The translations under genes and the position numbers were made by a program. Of a stretch of 64,000 bases of DNA, positions 25,437-34,693 are shown one piece after another. This stretch comes from HK1 sp965221725 (GTDB lineage Bacteria > Pseudomonadota > Gammaproteobacteria > HK1): assembly GCA_965221725.1 (NCBI GenBank), contig OZ244909.1, positions 2,108,001 through 2,172,000 on the forward strand. Direction: 5' to 3'. Below the pieces are notes generated by a model. The model did no database searches. It saw only the letters and a list, made by a program, of their open reading frames with translations, and had not been told where the DNA came from. Numbering within the stretch: position 1 is the first letter of the stretch; each line of letters begins with the position of its first letter.

Positions 25437-25614
25437 CGACCTTTCTCCCGGCGAGATGAACGCTTACCCGGAATTTCGGGGTCACTCATCCTACCCTCAC
25501 ATCGGAACCGCCATCCACCGCGCGCAGCCCTGCGGACGGTGCCTCGGGGCTCGCCGTTTGTAGGCGCAGGGCGCGCCGTGGGGGCGGGCGTCTGCGGCCC
25601 GCGCGCTTGCGGGC

Positions 25615-27327
25615 TCAGGGGACGGCTTCGACTTCCTCGACCACGAGTTCGGGGCGTTCCTCGCCCCGGAACACGTTGACCACGAACCGGTAGGCCATCC
25701 GCACCTCGCCGTCCGCGTTGGTGACGAGAGGCGGCTCGCGGTTGAACGCGATCGCGTCGAGCCCGCGATCCACGCCCGGCGGGCGGAGCCTGAGCTTCGT
25801 GTGCCGGCCGCCCACGAGCCGCTCTCGCTCCACGCGGAAGACGCCGTCGAACACCGGCTCGGGGAATGCCTGCCCCCACGGCGCGGCGTCACGGATCGCC
25901 CGGGCGAGATGGAGGTCGAAGTCGGATCCGGGGATTTCCCCATCGGTGAGCACCACCGCGCGGCGCATCTCCTCGGGCATCACCCGATCCGCTTCGGCCG
26001 CGAACGCCTCCCGGAACCGGTCGAGGCTCCGGCGCCGGATGACGAGCCCGGCCGCCATGGCATGACCGCCGAACCGTTCGACGACCCCTGGGTGGCGGGT
26101 CGCCACGGTGTCGAGCAGGTCGCGCACATGCACCCCCGGGATCGAGCGCACCGAGCCCTTCAGGTACTCGCCGTCCGCATCCGGAGCGAATGCCGCCACC
26201 GGACGATGCAGGCGGTCTTTCACCCGCGCGGCGAGGATGCCGATCACCCCGGGGTGCCAGTCCTCGCGATACAGCGCGAGCGCCGCGCCGGGGGCGGCAT
26301 CGTCGACCGCTTCGAGCAACGCCGTCGCCTGGGCCTGCATCCCGGCCTCGATCTCGCGTCGTTCCGCGTTCAGGGTGTCGAGTTCGCCCGCGATGTCCAT
26401 CGCGTGGTCCGCGCGATCGCAGAGCAGGCACTCGATGCCGCGGCGCATGTCGGTCAGCCGCCCCGCCGCGTTGAGCCTCGGGCCGGCGGCGAAGCCGAGG
26501 TCCGCGGCCACCGCGTGCCGGGCATCCCGCCCCGCCACCCGGAGGAGCGCGGTGACGCCGGGGGATGCGCGCCCGGCGCGGATCCGCCGCAGTCCCTGCT
26601 CGACGAGGATGCGGTTGTTGTGGTCGAGGGGCACCACGTCGGCCACCGTGCCCAGGGCAACGAGGTCGAGGAGCGCGGCGAGGTTCGGCACCTCCCCGCC
26701 GGCCGAACGCGCACGCCGCCGGGCGCGCAGGGCACCGAGGACGTAGAACATCACCCCGACCCCGGCCAGGGATTTGCTGGGGAAGCCGTCGTGCGGACGG
26801 TTGGGATTGACGATGGCGTCGGCCGCAGGCAGTTGCGCCCCGGGCAGGTGGTGGTCGGTAATCAGAACCTTGATGCCGAGCGCCTTCGCGCGGGCCACCC
26901 CCTCCACGCTGGAGATGCCGTTGTCGACGGTGACGATGAGGCGGGGTCGCAGCTCGTGCGCGATATCGACGAGCTCCGGGGTCAGGCCGTAGCCGTGGCG
27001 CCGGCGGTCCGGCACCACGTAGCGCACGTCGGGAGCGCCGAGCCGGCGCAGACCCCGCACCGCAAGGGCACATCCGGTGGCCCCGTCGGCGTCGTAGTCC
27101 CCCGCCACCACGATGCACGCCGACGACTCGATTGCATCGTCGAGCAGCGCCGCCGCGCACTCCAGGTCGAGAAGCCCGTCCGGCGGCGCCAGGCGCTCCA
27201 GAGAGTGATCGAGGTCCCCGTCGCCGCCGATGGCGCGGGCGGCGAGCACCCGGCGCAGCACGGGATGATGGTGCGGGAGGTACGCCGGATCGAGCGCGGA
27301 CGCGGCGCGGCGCTGGATGCGCTTCAT
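25615..27327 (-). CDS. recJ: Single-stranded-DNA exonuclease RecJ
   Basis: A 570-residue 5'-3' exonuclease used in recombination and mismatch repair. The DHH core is seen in GDYDADGATG, TVDNGISS and LITDHHLPG, the DHHA1 domain in ERFGGHAMAAG, and the C-terminal OB-like part follows. The frame extends to 27486, but ATG 27327 (MKRIQRRAAS) overlaps the stop of the upstream gene by four bases and gives the normal length (E. coli 577). mutS lies elsewhere in this window. Confidence 0.95.
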   Translation of the reverse strand: MKRIQRRAASALDPAYLPHHHPVLRRVLAARAIGGDGDLDHSLERLAPPDGLLDLECAAALLDDAIESSACIVVAGDYDADGATGCALAVRGLRRLGAPDVRYVVPDRRRHGYGLTPELVDIAHELRPRLIVTVDNGISSVEGVARAKALGIKVLITDHHLPGAQLPAADAIVNPNRPHDGFPSKSLAGVGVMFYVLGALRARRRARSAGGEVPNLAALLDLVALGTVADVVPLDHNNRILVEQGLRRIRAGRASPGVTALLRVAGRDARHAVAADLGFAAGPRLNAAGRLTDMRRGIECLLCDRADHAMDIAGELDTLNAERREIEAGMQAQATALLEAVDDAAPGAALALYREDWHPGVIGILAARVKDRLHRPVAAFAPDADGEYLKGSVRSIPGVHVRDLLDTVATRHPGVVERFGGHAMAAGLVIRRRSLDRFREAFAAEADRVMPEEMRRAVVLTDGEIPGSDFDLHLARAIRDAAPWGQAFPEPVFDGVFRVERERLVGGRHTKLRLRPPGVDRGLDAIAFNREPPLVTNADGEVRMAYRFVVNVFRGEERPELVVEEVEAVP

Positions 27328-28436
27328 ACCATTCCTCCGCCGGCGATTCTCGCCGCGAGGCCGGCGCGGCGCCACCATCGGAAGCGGCCCCCGCGGGTGG
27401 CGGTGAACCGGTTGCCGCGCTCGTCCCGAATCACGACCTGCGCGATGCGGCCGCGGTTCAAGGCCCGGAGCAGCGGCTGCGCCCACGCGCGGCTGAGGCG
27501 CGCGACCCCCTCGCGCCAGGCGTCGAGGTCCGCGTGCCGCACTGCGGGGTAGAGGTCATCGAAAACGACCAGGTGCGTACCGGAACGCGGACCGTGGCCC
27601 AACCACTCCTGTGCATCGGCCGGATTCGCGCCGCATTCGACGCCGGCGTGGCGCGCCAGACCCCGCAGCAACACGTCGTCGGTCCACGCTCCGACAAACG
27701 GCTCCGGGGCATCGCCGGCCGACGGGAGGCTCCCGGCGCCCCATACCCAGACACTGTTGACCGGCGCCGCGCCACGGCGCTCGCGCTCCACGTTGACCGG
27801 GCATTCGTGCAGCGCCATCTGCACCTCGTTCATCCAGCGGTGCCAGCGCGCCGCGTCCGGGCCACGCGGCAGCGTCCCGGAGATTCCGGCCCCCGCCGCC
27901 CGCGAGAGCGGGGTGGTCGCGATCCGCACCGGGGCGTCGGGCGTGACGTACCACCGGTGCGGATGCGCGGCGTCGATGCGCGGCCCGTGCGGACCGAGCG
28001 CATCGTTCACGGTCCGCGCGAGCGCCTCCGCCTCGGGCGGCGAAAGGTCGATCTGCGTCGCGTCGAACAGCACGAGATCGGAGATGTCGGCGCGCAGATG
28101 GACCGGATCGGCGCGCAGCCGGAATCCGCCCCCCGACCCGGATTCCAGCTCGGCGCCGCCATCCACGGGCGCTGTCAGCGCCGCCACCGGCCAGTCCGCA
28201 CCCGCGGCCGGCGCCGGATGACCGAACGCGCGGAAGGCAAGCGCTTCGAACGAAGCATCGGCGGCCGGCACCGAGCCCGGGGCGTGCCGGGCTCGGGCGA
28301 GGAGTCGGTCGAGCCCGTCGAGGTCGAGCCCCGCCACAAGCGCCAGCGCCGCTTCCCGATCCCCGGAACCTGCGGCCGCGGGGCCGAGCAACCCCGGCGC
28401 CAGCAGCACGAGACCGACCGGAGATCCGCGCCGCAC
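27324..28436 (-). CDS. RpfE-like protein (COG4255, phosphoglycerate mutase-like)
   Basis: A 370-residue protein. Its placement directly before recJ with a four-base overlap, and motifs such as WHRWMNEVQMALHECPVN and NSVWVWGAG, match the RpfE/COG4255 family that neighbours recJ in Xanthomonas and many other proteobacteria. The family is sometimes labelled cofactor-independent phosphoglycerate mutase-like, but no activity is established. The FDDLYPAVRHADLDAWREG segment could form part of an alkaline-phosphatase-like fold. The call rests on synteny and these motifs. Confidence 0.68.
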   Translation of the reverse strand: MRRGSPVGLVLLAPGLLGPAAAGSGDREAALALVAGLDLDGLDRLLARARHAPGSVPAADASFEALAFRAFGHPAPAAGADWPVAALTAPVDGGAELESGSGGGFRLRADPVHLRADISDLVLFDATQIDLSPPEAEALARTVNDALGPHGPRIDAAHPHRWYVTPDAPVRIATTPLSRAAGAGISGTLPRGPDAARWHRWMNEVQMALHECPVNVERERRGAAPVNSVWVWGAGSLPSAGDAPEPFVGAWTDDVLLRGLARHAGVECGANPADAQEWLGHGPRSGTHLVVFDDLYPAVRHADLDAWREGVARLSRAWAQPLLRALNRGRIAQVVIRDERGNRFTATRGGRFRWWRRAGLAARIAGGGMV

Positions 28437-28442
28437 GATGCG

Positions 28443-29756
28443 TCAGCCGTCCAGGTGCTCCATGCGGATACATGTCACCTTGCCTTCGACCACCGGCAGC
28501 GATTCGATGCGCGCCACCGCCTCGTTCATCTGCCGCTCGCGCACGCGGTGCGTGAGCATCACGAGCTTCGCCTGCGCGGCGCCGCGCGGGGGCTCGGGCT
28601 GCACCACCGCCTCGATGCTGATCCCGGCCTCGCCGAAGAGGGTCGCGATCTCGGCGAGCACCCCGGGCCGATCGGAGGCCAGCATTTTCAGGTAGAACGC
28701 CGTCTCCGCTTCCCCGATGGGCAGCACCGGCACCGGGGTCAGGGCGTCGGGCTGGAACGCGAGGTGGGGGACGCGATTGTTCGGGTCGGTGGTCAGGGTG
28801 CGCACCACGTCGACGAGATCCGCGACCACCGCCGATGCGGTCGGCTCGTCGCCGGCCCCGGGGCCGTTGTAGAGCGTGCGCCCGACCGCGTCGCCCTTGA
28901 CGAGCACGGCATTCATGACGCCGTCAACGCTGGCGAGCAGGTCGCGCTCCGGAATCAGCGTCGGGTGCACCCGCATCTCCACCCCCTCCCCGGTGCGCCG
29001 CGCAATCCCGAGATGCTTGATGCGGTAGCCGAACTGCGCCGCGTAGCCAACGTCCTCCGGCGTGACCCGGGTGATGCCCTCGGTATGCACCCGTTCGAAG
29101 TCGAGCGGCATGCCGAACGCGATGGCAGCGAGGATTGCGAGCTTGTGCGCGGCGTCCACCCCCTCGACATCGAAGGTGGGGTCGGCCTCTGCGTAACCGA
29201 GCCGCTGCGCCTCCCCGAGCACGTCGGCGAACGCGGCGCCGCGCTCGCGCATCTCGGTGAGGATGAAGTTGCTGGTGCCGTTGATGATCCCCGCGAGCCA
29301 CTCGATGCGGTTCCCGGCGAGCCCCTCGCGCAGCGCCTTGATGATCGGGATGCCGCCGGCCACCGCCGCCTCGAACGCCACCATCACCCCGCGGGCGTGG
29401 GCGGCCTCGAAGATGGCGTTGCCGTGCATCGCGATGAGCGCCTTGTTCGCGGTGACCACGTGCTTGCCGCGCTCGATGGCCTCCAGAACGAGCCTGCGGG
29501 CCGGGTCGGCACCGCCGGTCAGCTCGACCACGACGTCGATGTCCGGATCGCGCACGATGTCGCCCGCATCGGTGGTCAGCCCGATGCCTTCGGTCGCGCA
29601 GATACGCGCCCGGTCGAGCGAGCGCACCGCCGCCCGCGTCACCACCACCCCGCGGCCGGCCCGGCGCGCGATCTCTTCGGCGTTGCGGCGGAGCACGTTG
29701 ACGGTGCCACCCCCGACCGTTCCGAGGCCGAGCACTCCGATGCGAACCGGGGTCAC
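28443..29756 (-). CDS. hom: Homoserine dehydrogenase
   Basis: A 437-residue enzyme that reduces aspartate semialdehyde to homoserine for Thr and Met synthesis. The NAD(P)-binding loop is GVLGLGTVGGGTV, VTANKALIA carries the catalytic-site Lys, and the family signature AVAGGIPIIKALREGLAGN and NGTSNFIL are present. The C-terminal about 85 residues form an ACT domain (FYLKMLASDRPGVLAEIATL), a likely site of feedback control by threonine. Translation starts at GTG 29756. The aminotransferase gene often found next to hom in gammaproteobacteria is absent. Confidence 0.96.
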   Translation of the reverse strand: MTPVRIGVLGLGTVGGGTVNVLRRNAEEIARRAGRGVVVTRAAVRSLDRARICATEGIGLTTDAGDIVRDPDIDVVVELTGGADPARRLVLEAIERGKHVVTANKALIAMHGNAIFEAAHARGVMVAFEAAVAGGIPIIKALREGLAGNRIEWLAGIINGTSNFILTEMRERGAAFADVLGEAQRLGYAEADPTFDVEGVDAAHKLAILAAIAFGMPLDFERVHTEGITRVTPEDVGYAAQFGYRIKHLGIARRTGEGVEMRVHPTLIPERDLLASVDGVMNAVLVKGDAVGRTLYNGPGAGDEPTASAVVADLVDVVRTLTTDPNNRVPHLAFQPDALTPVPVLPIGEAETAFYLKMLASDRPGVLAEIATLFGEAGISIEAVVQPEPPRGAAQAKLVMLTHRVRERQMNEAVARIESLPVVEGKVTCIRMEHLDG

Positions 29757-29938
29757 GCGCCCGGCCTCCGTTCCGGGACTTTCCGGTGACGGCCGGACCC
29801 CGGCCCGAACATTCCGCCAATGCCTGCTCGCGGGGACGGACCCGCTCCGGCCGCGCCCGCCCTCGCGCCGGCTGAAGGCGCGGATCGGCGAAAGTGTCGG
29901 GCCGGCGCCGGGCGGGCCCGGGGATTGATGTCCGTCAT
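29753..29938 (-). CDS. Possible small Pro/Arg/Ala-rich ORF before hom
   Basis: A 61-codon frame starts at ATG 29938 with AGGGG six bases upstream, and its stop overlaps the GTG start of hom (GTGA). The overlap would suit translational coupling. Against it, the composition is what random GC-rich DNA gives, and its upstream region is the decayed tail of an ATPase gene. No family is recognised. Confidence 0.25.
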   Translation of the reverse strand: MTDINPRARPAPARHFRRSAPSAGARAGAAGAGPSPRAGIGGMFGPGSGRHRKVPERRPGA

Positions 29939-29948
29939 GAAAGACCCC

Positions 29949-30272
29949 TCAGTCGTGCAGACCGTCATCACCTGACCGCCCCCGACGCATTCTGCAAGGC
30001 GCCTTCAGGGCCGGACTGACGATGAATTTTCGTCCTTCCGAATACAGGCCGCGGAAGGTCTCGATTGCAGCGGTACCCAGTCTATCGGGATTCATCCTGC
30101 ACGCCACCACGTCCGCGCGGCCTCGTGCGCAGCGAACGACGAAATCCACCTCGCGTCGGGACTTGTCCCGCCAGCAGAAGATGTCCTCGTCCGGGCGGCG
30201 CGAGCGCAGGGTGTCGAGCATCAGGGGTTCCCACCGCCGGCCGCGGTCATCGTCCCTGCGCCATGGCGTCAA
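29949..30272 (-). pseudogene. Remnant of a third DUF4143 ATPase (C-terminal domain)
   Basis: The minus strand encodes the end of a DUF4143 domain: GRRWEPLMLDTLRSRRPDED, then CWRDKSRREVDFVVRCARGR, then FRGLYSEGRKFIVSPALK. In intact proteins this region carries a D-ExK nuclease-like core; here the ECK position reads ACR. The N-terminal P-loop domain is missing. At the end the frame shifts: the plus-one frame continues as GQVMTVCTTEG, which is a more natural family ending. Both truncation and frameshift mark it as dead. Confidence 0.75.
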
Positions 30273-30379
30273 GAAAAATCAGCGTGGGACGGCCCTGCCG
30301 CCCCGGCTACCGCCTCGCTCGGCGCGGCACCCATGATGCTATGCTCGGTTCACTTTCCCTTCCGCCGCGGAACCGACGC

Positions 30380-31831
30380 ATGAGCCAGGCACTCGACATC
30401 GTTCGCAACGACATTCTCACCGCCGGCGACCTCTCCGAACGGGACCTCGAGTCCACGCTCGGCCGGTTGCTCGAACACTCCGTGGACGAGGCGGATCTCT
30501 ACTTTCAGTCGACGCGGTCCGAGGGCTGGGTGCTTGAAGACGGCATCGTCAAGCAGGGGAGCCACAACATCGAGCAGGGGGTCGGAGTGCGCGCGGTGAG
30601 CGGCGAGAAGAGCGGGTTCGCGTACTCCGACGAACTGGCGTCGAGCGCGCTGACGCACGCCGCGTCGGCCGCCCGCAGCATCGCCCGCGCGGGCGGGGAC
30701 GGCCGCATCCAGGCGCGGCGCGGCACCTCGGTCCCGGCCCTCTACGCCGCCCTCGATCCGATCGAATCATTCGCCGAGAGCGCCCGGATCGCTCTGCTGG
30801 AGCACGCCGACGCGGAGGCGCGACGGCTCAGCCCGCACGTCCAGCAGGTGATCGTCAGCCTCGCCGGCGAGTACAGCCGGGTGCTCGTGGCATCGAGCGA
30901 CGGCACGTTCGCCGGCGATGTTCGCCCCCTGGTGAGGATGAACGTGAGCGTCATCGTGGAGCGCGACGGAAGGCGCGAGCAGGCATCGGCCGGCGGGGGC
31001 GGCCGGTTCGATTACCACTACTTCACCGGCGACGAGGATCGCGCATCGGCCTATGCACGCGAAGCGGTGCGCCAGGCGCTGGTCAACCTGGAGTCGGAGC
31101 CCGCACCGGCCGGCACCATGACCGTGGTGCTCGGCCCGGGGTGGCCGGGGGTGCTGCTGCACGAGGCGGTCGGGCACGGACTCGAGGGCGACTTCAACCG
31201 CAAGGGCAGCTCGGTGTTCGCCGGCCGCATCGGCGAGCAGGTCGCAAGCGACCAGTGCACGGTGGTGGACGACGGGACGCTCGCACAGCGCCGCGGCTCG
31301 CTCACCGTCGACGATGAAGGCACGCCGACCCAGTGCACCACCCTCATCGAGAACGGCATTCTGAAGGGCTACATGCAGGACAAGATGAACGCGCGTCTCA
31401 CCGGGACGAAGCCGACCGGCAACGGGCGGCGCGAATCCTACGCCCACCTGCCGATGCCCCGCATGACCAACACCTACATGCTGCCCGGCCACCATGAGCA
31501 CGACGAGATCATCGCGTCGGTGGACAAGGGGCTCTACGCGGTGAACTTCGGCGGGGGGCAGGTGGACATCACCTCCGGCAAGTTCGTGTTCTCCGCGAGC
31601 GAGGCCTACCTCATCGAAGGCGGCAAGGTCACGCGGCCGGTCAAGGGGGCGACCCTCATCGGCAACGGACCGGAGGTGCTGACCCGAGTGAGCATGGTCG
31701 GCAACAACCTGGAACTCGACTGGGGGGTCGGCGTGTGCGGCAAGGAAGGCCAGAGCGTGCCGGTGGGAGTCGGCCAGCCGACGCTCAGGGTTGACGGGCT
31801 GACCGTGGGCGGCACGAACGTCGAAGGGTAG
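30380..31831 (+). CDS. tldD: Metalloprotease TldD
   Basis: A 483-residue cytoplasmic protein, partner of TldE/PmbA in processing small peptides such as microcins and the CcdA antitoxin. The metal site HEAVGHGLEGD is intact (about residue 258), with QCTVVDDGTL, NGRRESYAHLPMPRMTN, and a C-terminal GATLIGNGPEVL to VSMVGNNLELD segment. The ATG at 30380 gives a length equal to E. coli TldD (481). The frame extends upstream without homology. No tldE is in the window. Confidence 0.95.
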   Translation: MSQALDIVRNDILTAGDLSERDLESTLGRLLEHSVDEADLYFQSTRSEGWVLEDGIVKQGSHNIEQGVGVRAVSGEKSGFAYSDELASSALTHAASAARSIARAGGDGRIQARRGTSVPALYAALDPIESFAESARIALLEHADAEARRLSPHVQQVIVSLAGEYSRVLVASSDGTFAGDVRPLVRMNVSVIVERDGRREQASAGGGGRFDYHYFTGDEDRASAYAREAVRQALVNLESEPAPAGTMTVVLGPGWPGVLLHEAVGHGLEGDFNRKGSSVFAGRIGEQVASDQCTVVDDGTLAQRRGSLTVDDEGTPTQCTTLIENGILKGYMQDKMNARLTGTKPTGNGRRESYAHLPMPRMTNTYMLPGHHEHDEIIASVDKGLYAVNFGGGQVDITSGKFVFSASEAYLIEGGKVTRPVKGATLIGNGPEVLTRVSMVGNNLELDWGVGVCGKEGQSVPVGVGQPTLRVDGLTVGGTNVEG

Positions 31832-31866
31832 CGCCGGGCATCAAGCCAGAGCCGGTCCGGAGGCGT

Positions 31867-32967
31867 TCAGTCCACCCACGGCGACACCAGCGGCGCCGTC
31901 GACTCCACGTCCGCGTTCTGCCCCCGGTGGCGCAGGTAGTGGTCCATCAGCACGATGGCGACCATGGCCTCCGCGATCGGGGTGGCGCGGATACCGACGC
32001 AGGGATCATGGCGGCCGTGGGTGATCACCTCGGCCGGGTTGCCGGCGGTGTCGATGCCCCGCCCGGGAAGGCGCAGGCTCGAGGTGGGCTTGAGCGCGAT
32101 GCTCGCGCGGATGTCCTGGCCCGATGAAATCCCGCCGAGGATTCCGCCCGCGTTGTTCGACACGAACCCCTCGGGCGTGATCTCGTCGCGGTTCTCGGTC
32201 CCGCGCATTTCCACCACCCGAAATCCGGCGCCGATCTCGACGCCCTTGACCGCGTTGATGCTCATCAGCGCGTGGGCAAGGTCCGCGTCGAGGCGGTCGA
32301 ACACGGGCTCGCCGAGGCCCGGGGGCACGCCGCTCGCGACCACGTCGATGCGCGCACCCGCGGAATCGCCCGACTTGCGCAGTGCATCCATGAAGCGCGC
32401 CATCTCCTCGGCCGCTCTCGCGTCGGGGCAGAAGAACGGGTTGCGCTCGACCTCGTCCCGATCGAACGTCGCGGGGCGTATGGGGCCGAGTTGGGCGAGG
32501 TGGCCACGCACCACGATGCCGGCGCGATCCCGGAGATACTTCTTCGCGATGGCCCCCGCCGCAACCCGCATCGCGGTCTCGCGCGCCGAGGAGCGCCCAC
32601 CACCCCGGTAGTCGCGGACCCCGTACTTGTGGTGGTAGGTGTAGTCCGCGTGCGCGGGACGGTACACGTCCTTGATCCGGCTGTAGTCCTTCGGGCGCTG
32701 ATCGACATTCTCGATCATCAGGCCGATCGACGTGCCGGTGGTGGCGCCCTCGAACACGCCCGAGAGAATCCGCACCGCGTCGGTCTCCCGGCGCTGGGTG
32801 GTGTGGCGGGTCTTTCCGGGGCGCCGGCGCTCCAGATCGGGTTGGATATCGTCTTCGTGCAGCACGAGCCCCGGCGGGCAGCCATCGATCACACAGCCGA
32901 TCGCCGGCCCGTGGCTTTCGCCCCAGGTGGTGACGCGGAACGCCTTGCCGATGGAGTTTCCAGGCAT
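31867..32967 (-). CDS. aroC: Chorismate synthase
   Basis: A 366-residue enzyme that converts EPSP to chorismate with reduced FMN, the last step of the shikimate pathway. All three family signatures are present: GESHGPAIGCVIDGCPPG, the YRGGGRSSARETAMRVAAGA region, and DPCVGIRATPIAEAM. Length is normal. In E. coli and many relatives aroC follows prmB directly; here prmB is about 7 kb upstream on the same strand, beyond the secretion island. Confidence 0.97.
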   Translation of the reverse strand: MPGNSIGKAFRVTTWGESHGPAIGCVIDGCPPGLVLHEDDIQPDLERRRPGKTRHTTQRRETDAVRILSGVFEGATTGTSIGLMIENVDQRPKDYSRIKDVYRPAHADYTYHHKYGVRDYRGGGRSSARETAMRVAAGAIAKKYLRDRAGIVVRGHLAQLGPIRPATFDRDEVERNPFFCPDARAAEEMARFMDALRKSGDSAGARIDVVASGVPPGLGEPVFDRLDADLAHALMSINAVKGVEIGAGFRVVEMRGTENRDEITPEGFVSNNAGGILGGISSGQDIRASIALKPTSSLRLPGRGIDTAGNPAEVITHGRHDPCVGIRATPIAEAMVAIVLMDHYLRHRGQNADVESTAPLVSPWVD

Positions 32968-33283
32968 CGCGCGATTTTACGGCAGGACATCACTGAACGC
33001 GCCTGTCTCGAACACATCTCCGGCGCAATCAACCGCGTCAACCAGACGTTTTCGCGGTTCCGCACCACCGCGGAGCGCCAGTCCGAGCGGCTGGTCGTGC
33101 CGCGCGAGTGATGCCGCACCGGAGTTCAGCGCCGCACCGGCCCGGTGGATCGGCGTCGCCGACGCTCCGACCACCGACAGGATCGACGACCTCGGGACCG
33201 GACGGCGCGTCGCTGACGCCGAGCGGCGGGGGCGGGACTGCGAAAGGAGCATGAGGACATGTTCATCTTCCGACCGACGGTCG
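32968..33283. other. Intergenic region between aroC and hlyD
   Basis: This 316-base stretch separates the aroC start from the hlyD stop, both on the minus strand. A short hairpin (CGACC-GAC-GGTCG) at about 33266-33278 lies just past the hlyD stop and could help end its transcript. It should contain the aroC promoter, which I cannot place. No gene is seen. Confidence 0.5.
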
Positions 33284-34693
33284 TCACTCCTCGCGCAGCG
33301 AGCGTTCGAAGTAGTCGGTGAGGGGTTTGACGAAGTAGCTGAGCGGAGAGCGCTCGCCGGTGCGCAGATACGCCTCGACCGGCATCCCCGGGGCGAGCGC
33401 GAGCGGCGCGGCGGGCGCGGTTTCTCCCGCCGCACCACCGGCCGCGGCGGCGTCGTCCCGTCCGATCCAGCGCGCGAGCGTCACCTGCGCCGAGTCGAGC
33501 CAGGCGTCGGGACCGACCCCGGGGTCGGGTTCGACGGGTTCGCCGATGGCGAGCTCGACCTCGTACCAGGACGCACCGTTGCGCTCATCGGTCAGCGCAT
33601 CGGCCGAGACCCGGGTCACCGTGGCGCGATACTCCGGCGTCGAGCGTGCGGAGAACGCGGAAAAGCGCAGCACCGCCGCCTGGCCCGGCCAGACCTGGTC
33701 GACGTGAATGGGCTCGATCTGCGCCTTGACGGTGAAGTCCGTCGCCTCCGGCACCACCTTGACGACCGGCTCGCCGGGCTGGAGCACTTCCCCCACCGCG
33801 GAGACGGCGAGGTCGTGGACGATCCCTGCGATCGGTGCGCGCACCTCCAGCCGCCCGATGCGCACGCGCAGGCCCGCCAGGCGCTCGCGCACCGCGGTCT
33901 CGCGCGCCTGCACCTCGCGGGTCTCGGACTCGGCTTCCTCGATGCGCCGGCTGCCGATTTGGAGGATTTGCGTCTCGAGCTCCGCGATCTGCCCGTGCGC
34001 CGCCGCCACCCGGGCGGCAATGTCGCCGGCGTCGCCTTCGAGCGCCGCCATGTCGCGTTCGAGTTCCAGCACTACGGGCTTGAGCGTCAGGCCCCGGTCG
34101 AGCAGGCTCTGCTGCGCCTGGTGCTCCTCGCCGAGCAGCGCGATCTGGCGCGCAAACGCCCGCCCCTGCGCCTCGAAGCCCGCAATCTGGCGCCGGGTCT
34201 GCTCGATGCGCTCGCGGAGCTGGGCTTCGAGCCCCGCGCGCGTCGCGCGGCGCGCGGTGAACAGCCGCCGGTGGCCGTCGACCGCTGCGCGCACCGCCGG
34301 GGCGGTGTCCGCCGCCGCGGCGAGCACCGGATCCCAGGCAATCGCCTCCGCATCGCGGAACTCCGCTTCAAGACGGTTGCGCCGGGCGATGAGCTCGAAC
34401 AGCTCCGCTTCAAGCACGGACGCTTCGGAGCGCAGCCGCGCCCCATCGATGCGCAACAACCCCTCGCCCGCCGCCACCCGGTCGCCGTCGCGCACCAGGA
34501 TGGCCGCCACCGTGCCGCCGTCCACATGCTCGACCGCCCGGTCGCCGCCCTCGGCCTCGACCCGCCCGGTGGCGATGACCGCGCCCGAGAGTGAGGCGAA
34601 CGCTCCCCAGCCGAACAGGCCCGCGCACAGGATGGTGAGCGCGGTGAAGCCGAGCCCGAGCCCCCGGCGCGCCGCGAAGGTCCGATCACTCAT
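33284..34693 (-). CDS. Type I secretion membrane-fusion protein (HlyD/PrtE family)
   Basis: A 469-residue periplasmic adaptor. One N-terminal membrane helix (LGFTALTILCAGLFGWGAFA) is followed by a lipoyl-like half (VEHVDGGTVAAILVRDGDRV), a long alpha-hairpin coiled coil (about 85-285), the second lipoyl half (EVRAPIAGIVHDL) and a beta-barrel domain (DQVWPGQAAVLRFSAF), with PGMPVEAYLRTGERSPLSY near the end. It should link the inner-membrane ABC exporter to a TolC-type channel, which is not in this window. It is transcribed away from the exporter gene, whereas the two are usually in one operon. Confidence 0.92.
   Translation of the reverse strand: MSDRTFAARRGLGLGFTALTILCAGLFGWGAFASLSGAVIATGRVEAEGGDRAVEHVDGGTVAAILVRDGDRVAAGEGLLRIDGARLRSEASVLEAELFELIARRNRLEAEFRDAEAIAWDPVLAAAADTAPAVRAAVDGHRRLFTARRATRAGLEAQLRERIEQTRRQIAGFEAQGRAFARQIALLGEEHQAQQSLLDRGLTLKPVVLELERDMAALEGDAGDIAARVAAAHGQIAELETQILQIGSRRIEEAESETREVQARETAVRERLAGLRVRIGRLEVRAPIAGIVHDLAVSAVGEVLQPGEPVVKVVPEATDFTVKAQIEPIHVDQVWPGQAAVLRFSAFSARSTPEYRATVTRVSADALTDERNGASWYEVELAIGEPVEPDPGVGPDAWLDSAQVTLARWIGRDDAAAAGGAAGETAPAAPLALAPGMPVEAYLRTGERSPLSYFVKPLTDYFERSLREE

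Noticed and set aside
29757..30379. Search for the aminotransferase gene expected before hom
   Set aside because: The region holds only a decayed DUF4143 remnant and a doubtful 61-codon frame; no aminotransferase motif is present.
33000..33111. Plus-strand frame ending in SERLVVPRE in the aroC-hlyD gap, considered as a gene remnant
   Set aside because: It continues from an antisense shadow of aroC and matches no family I recognise.
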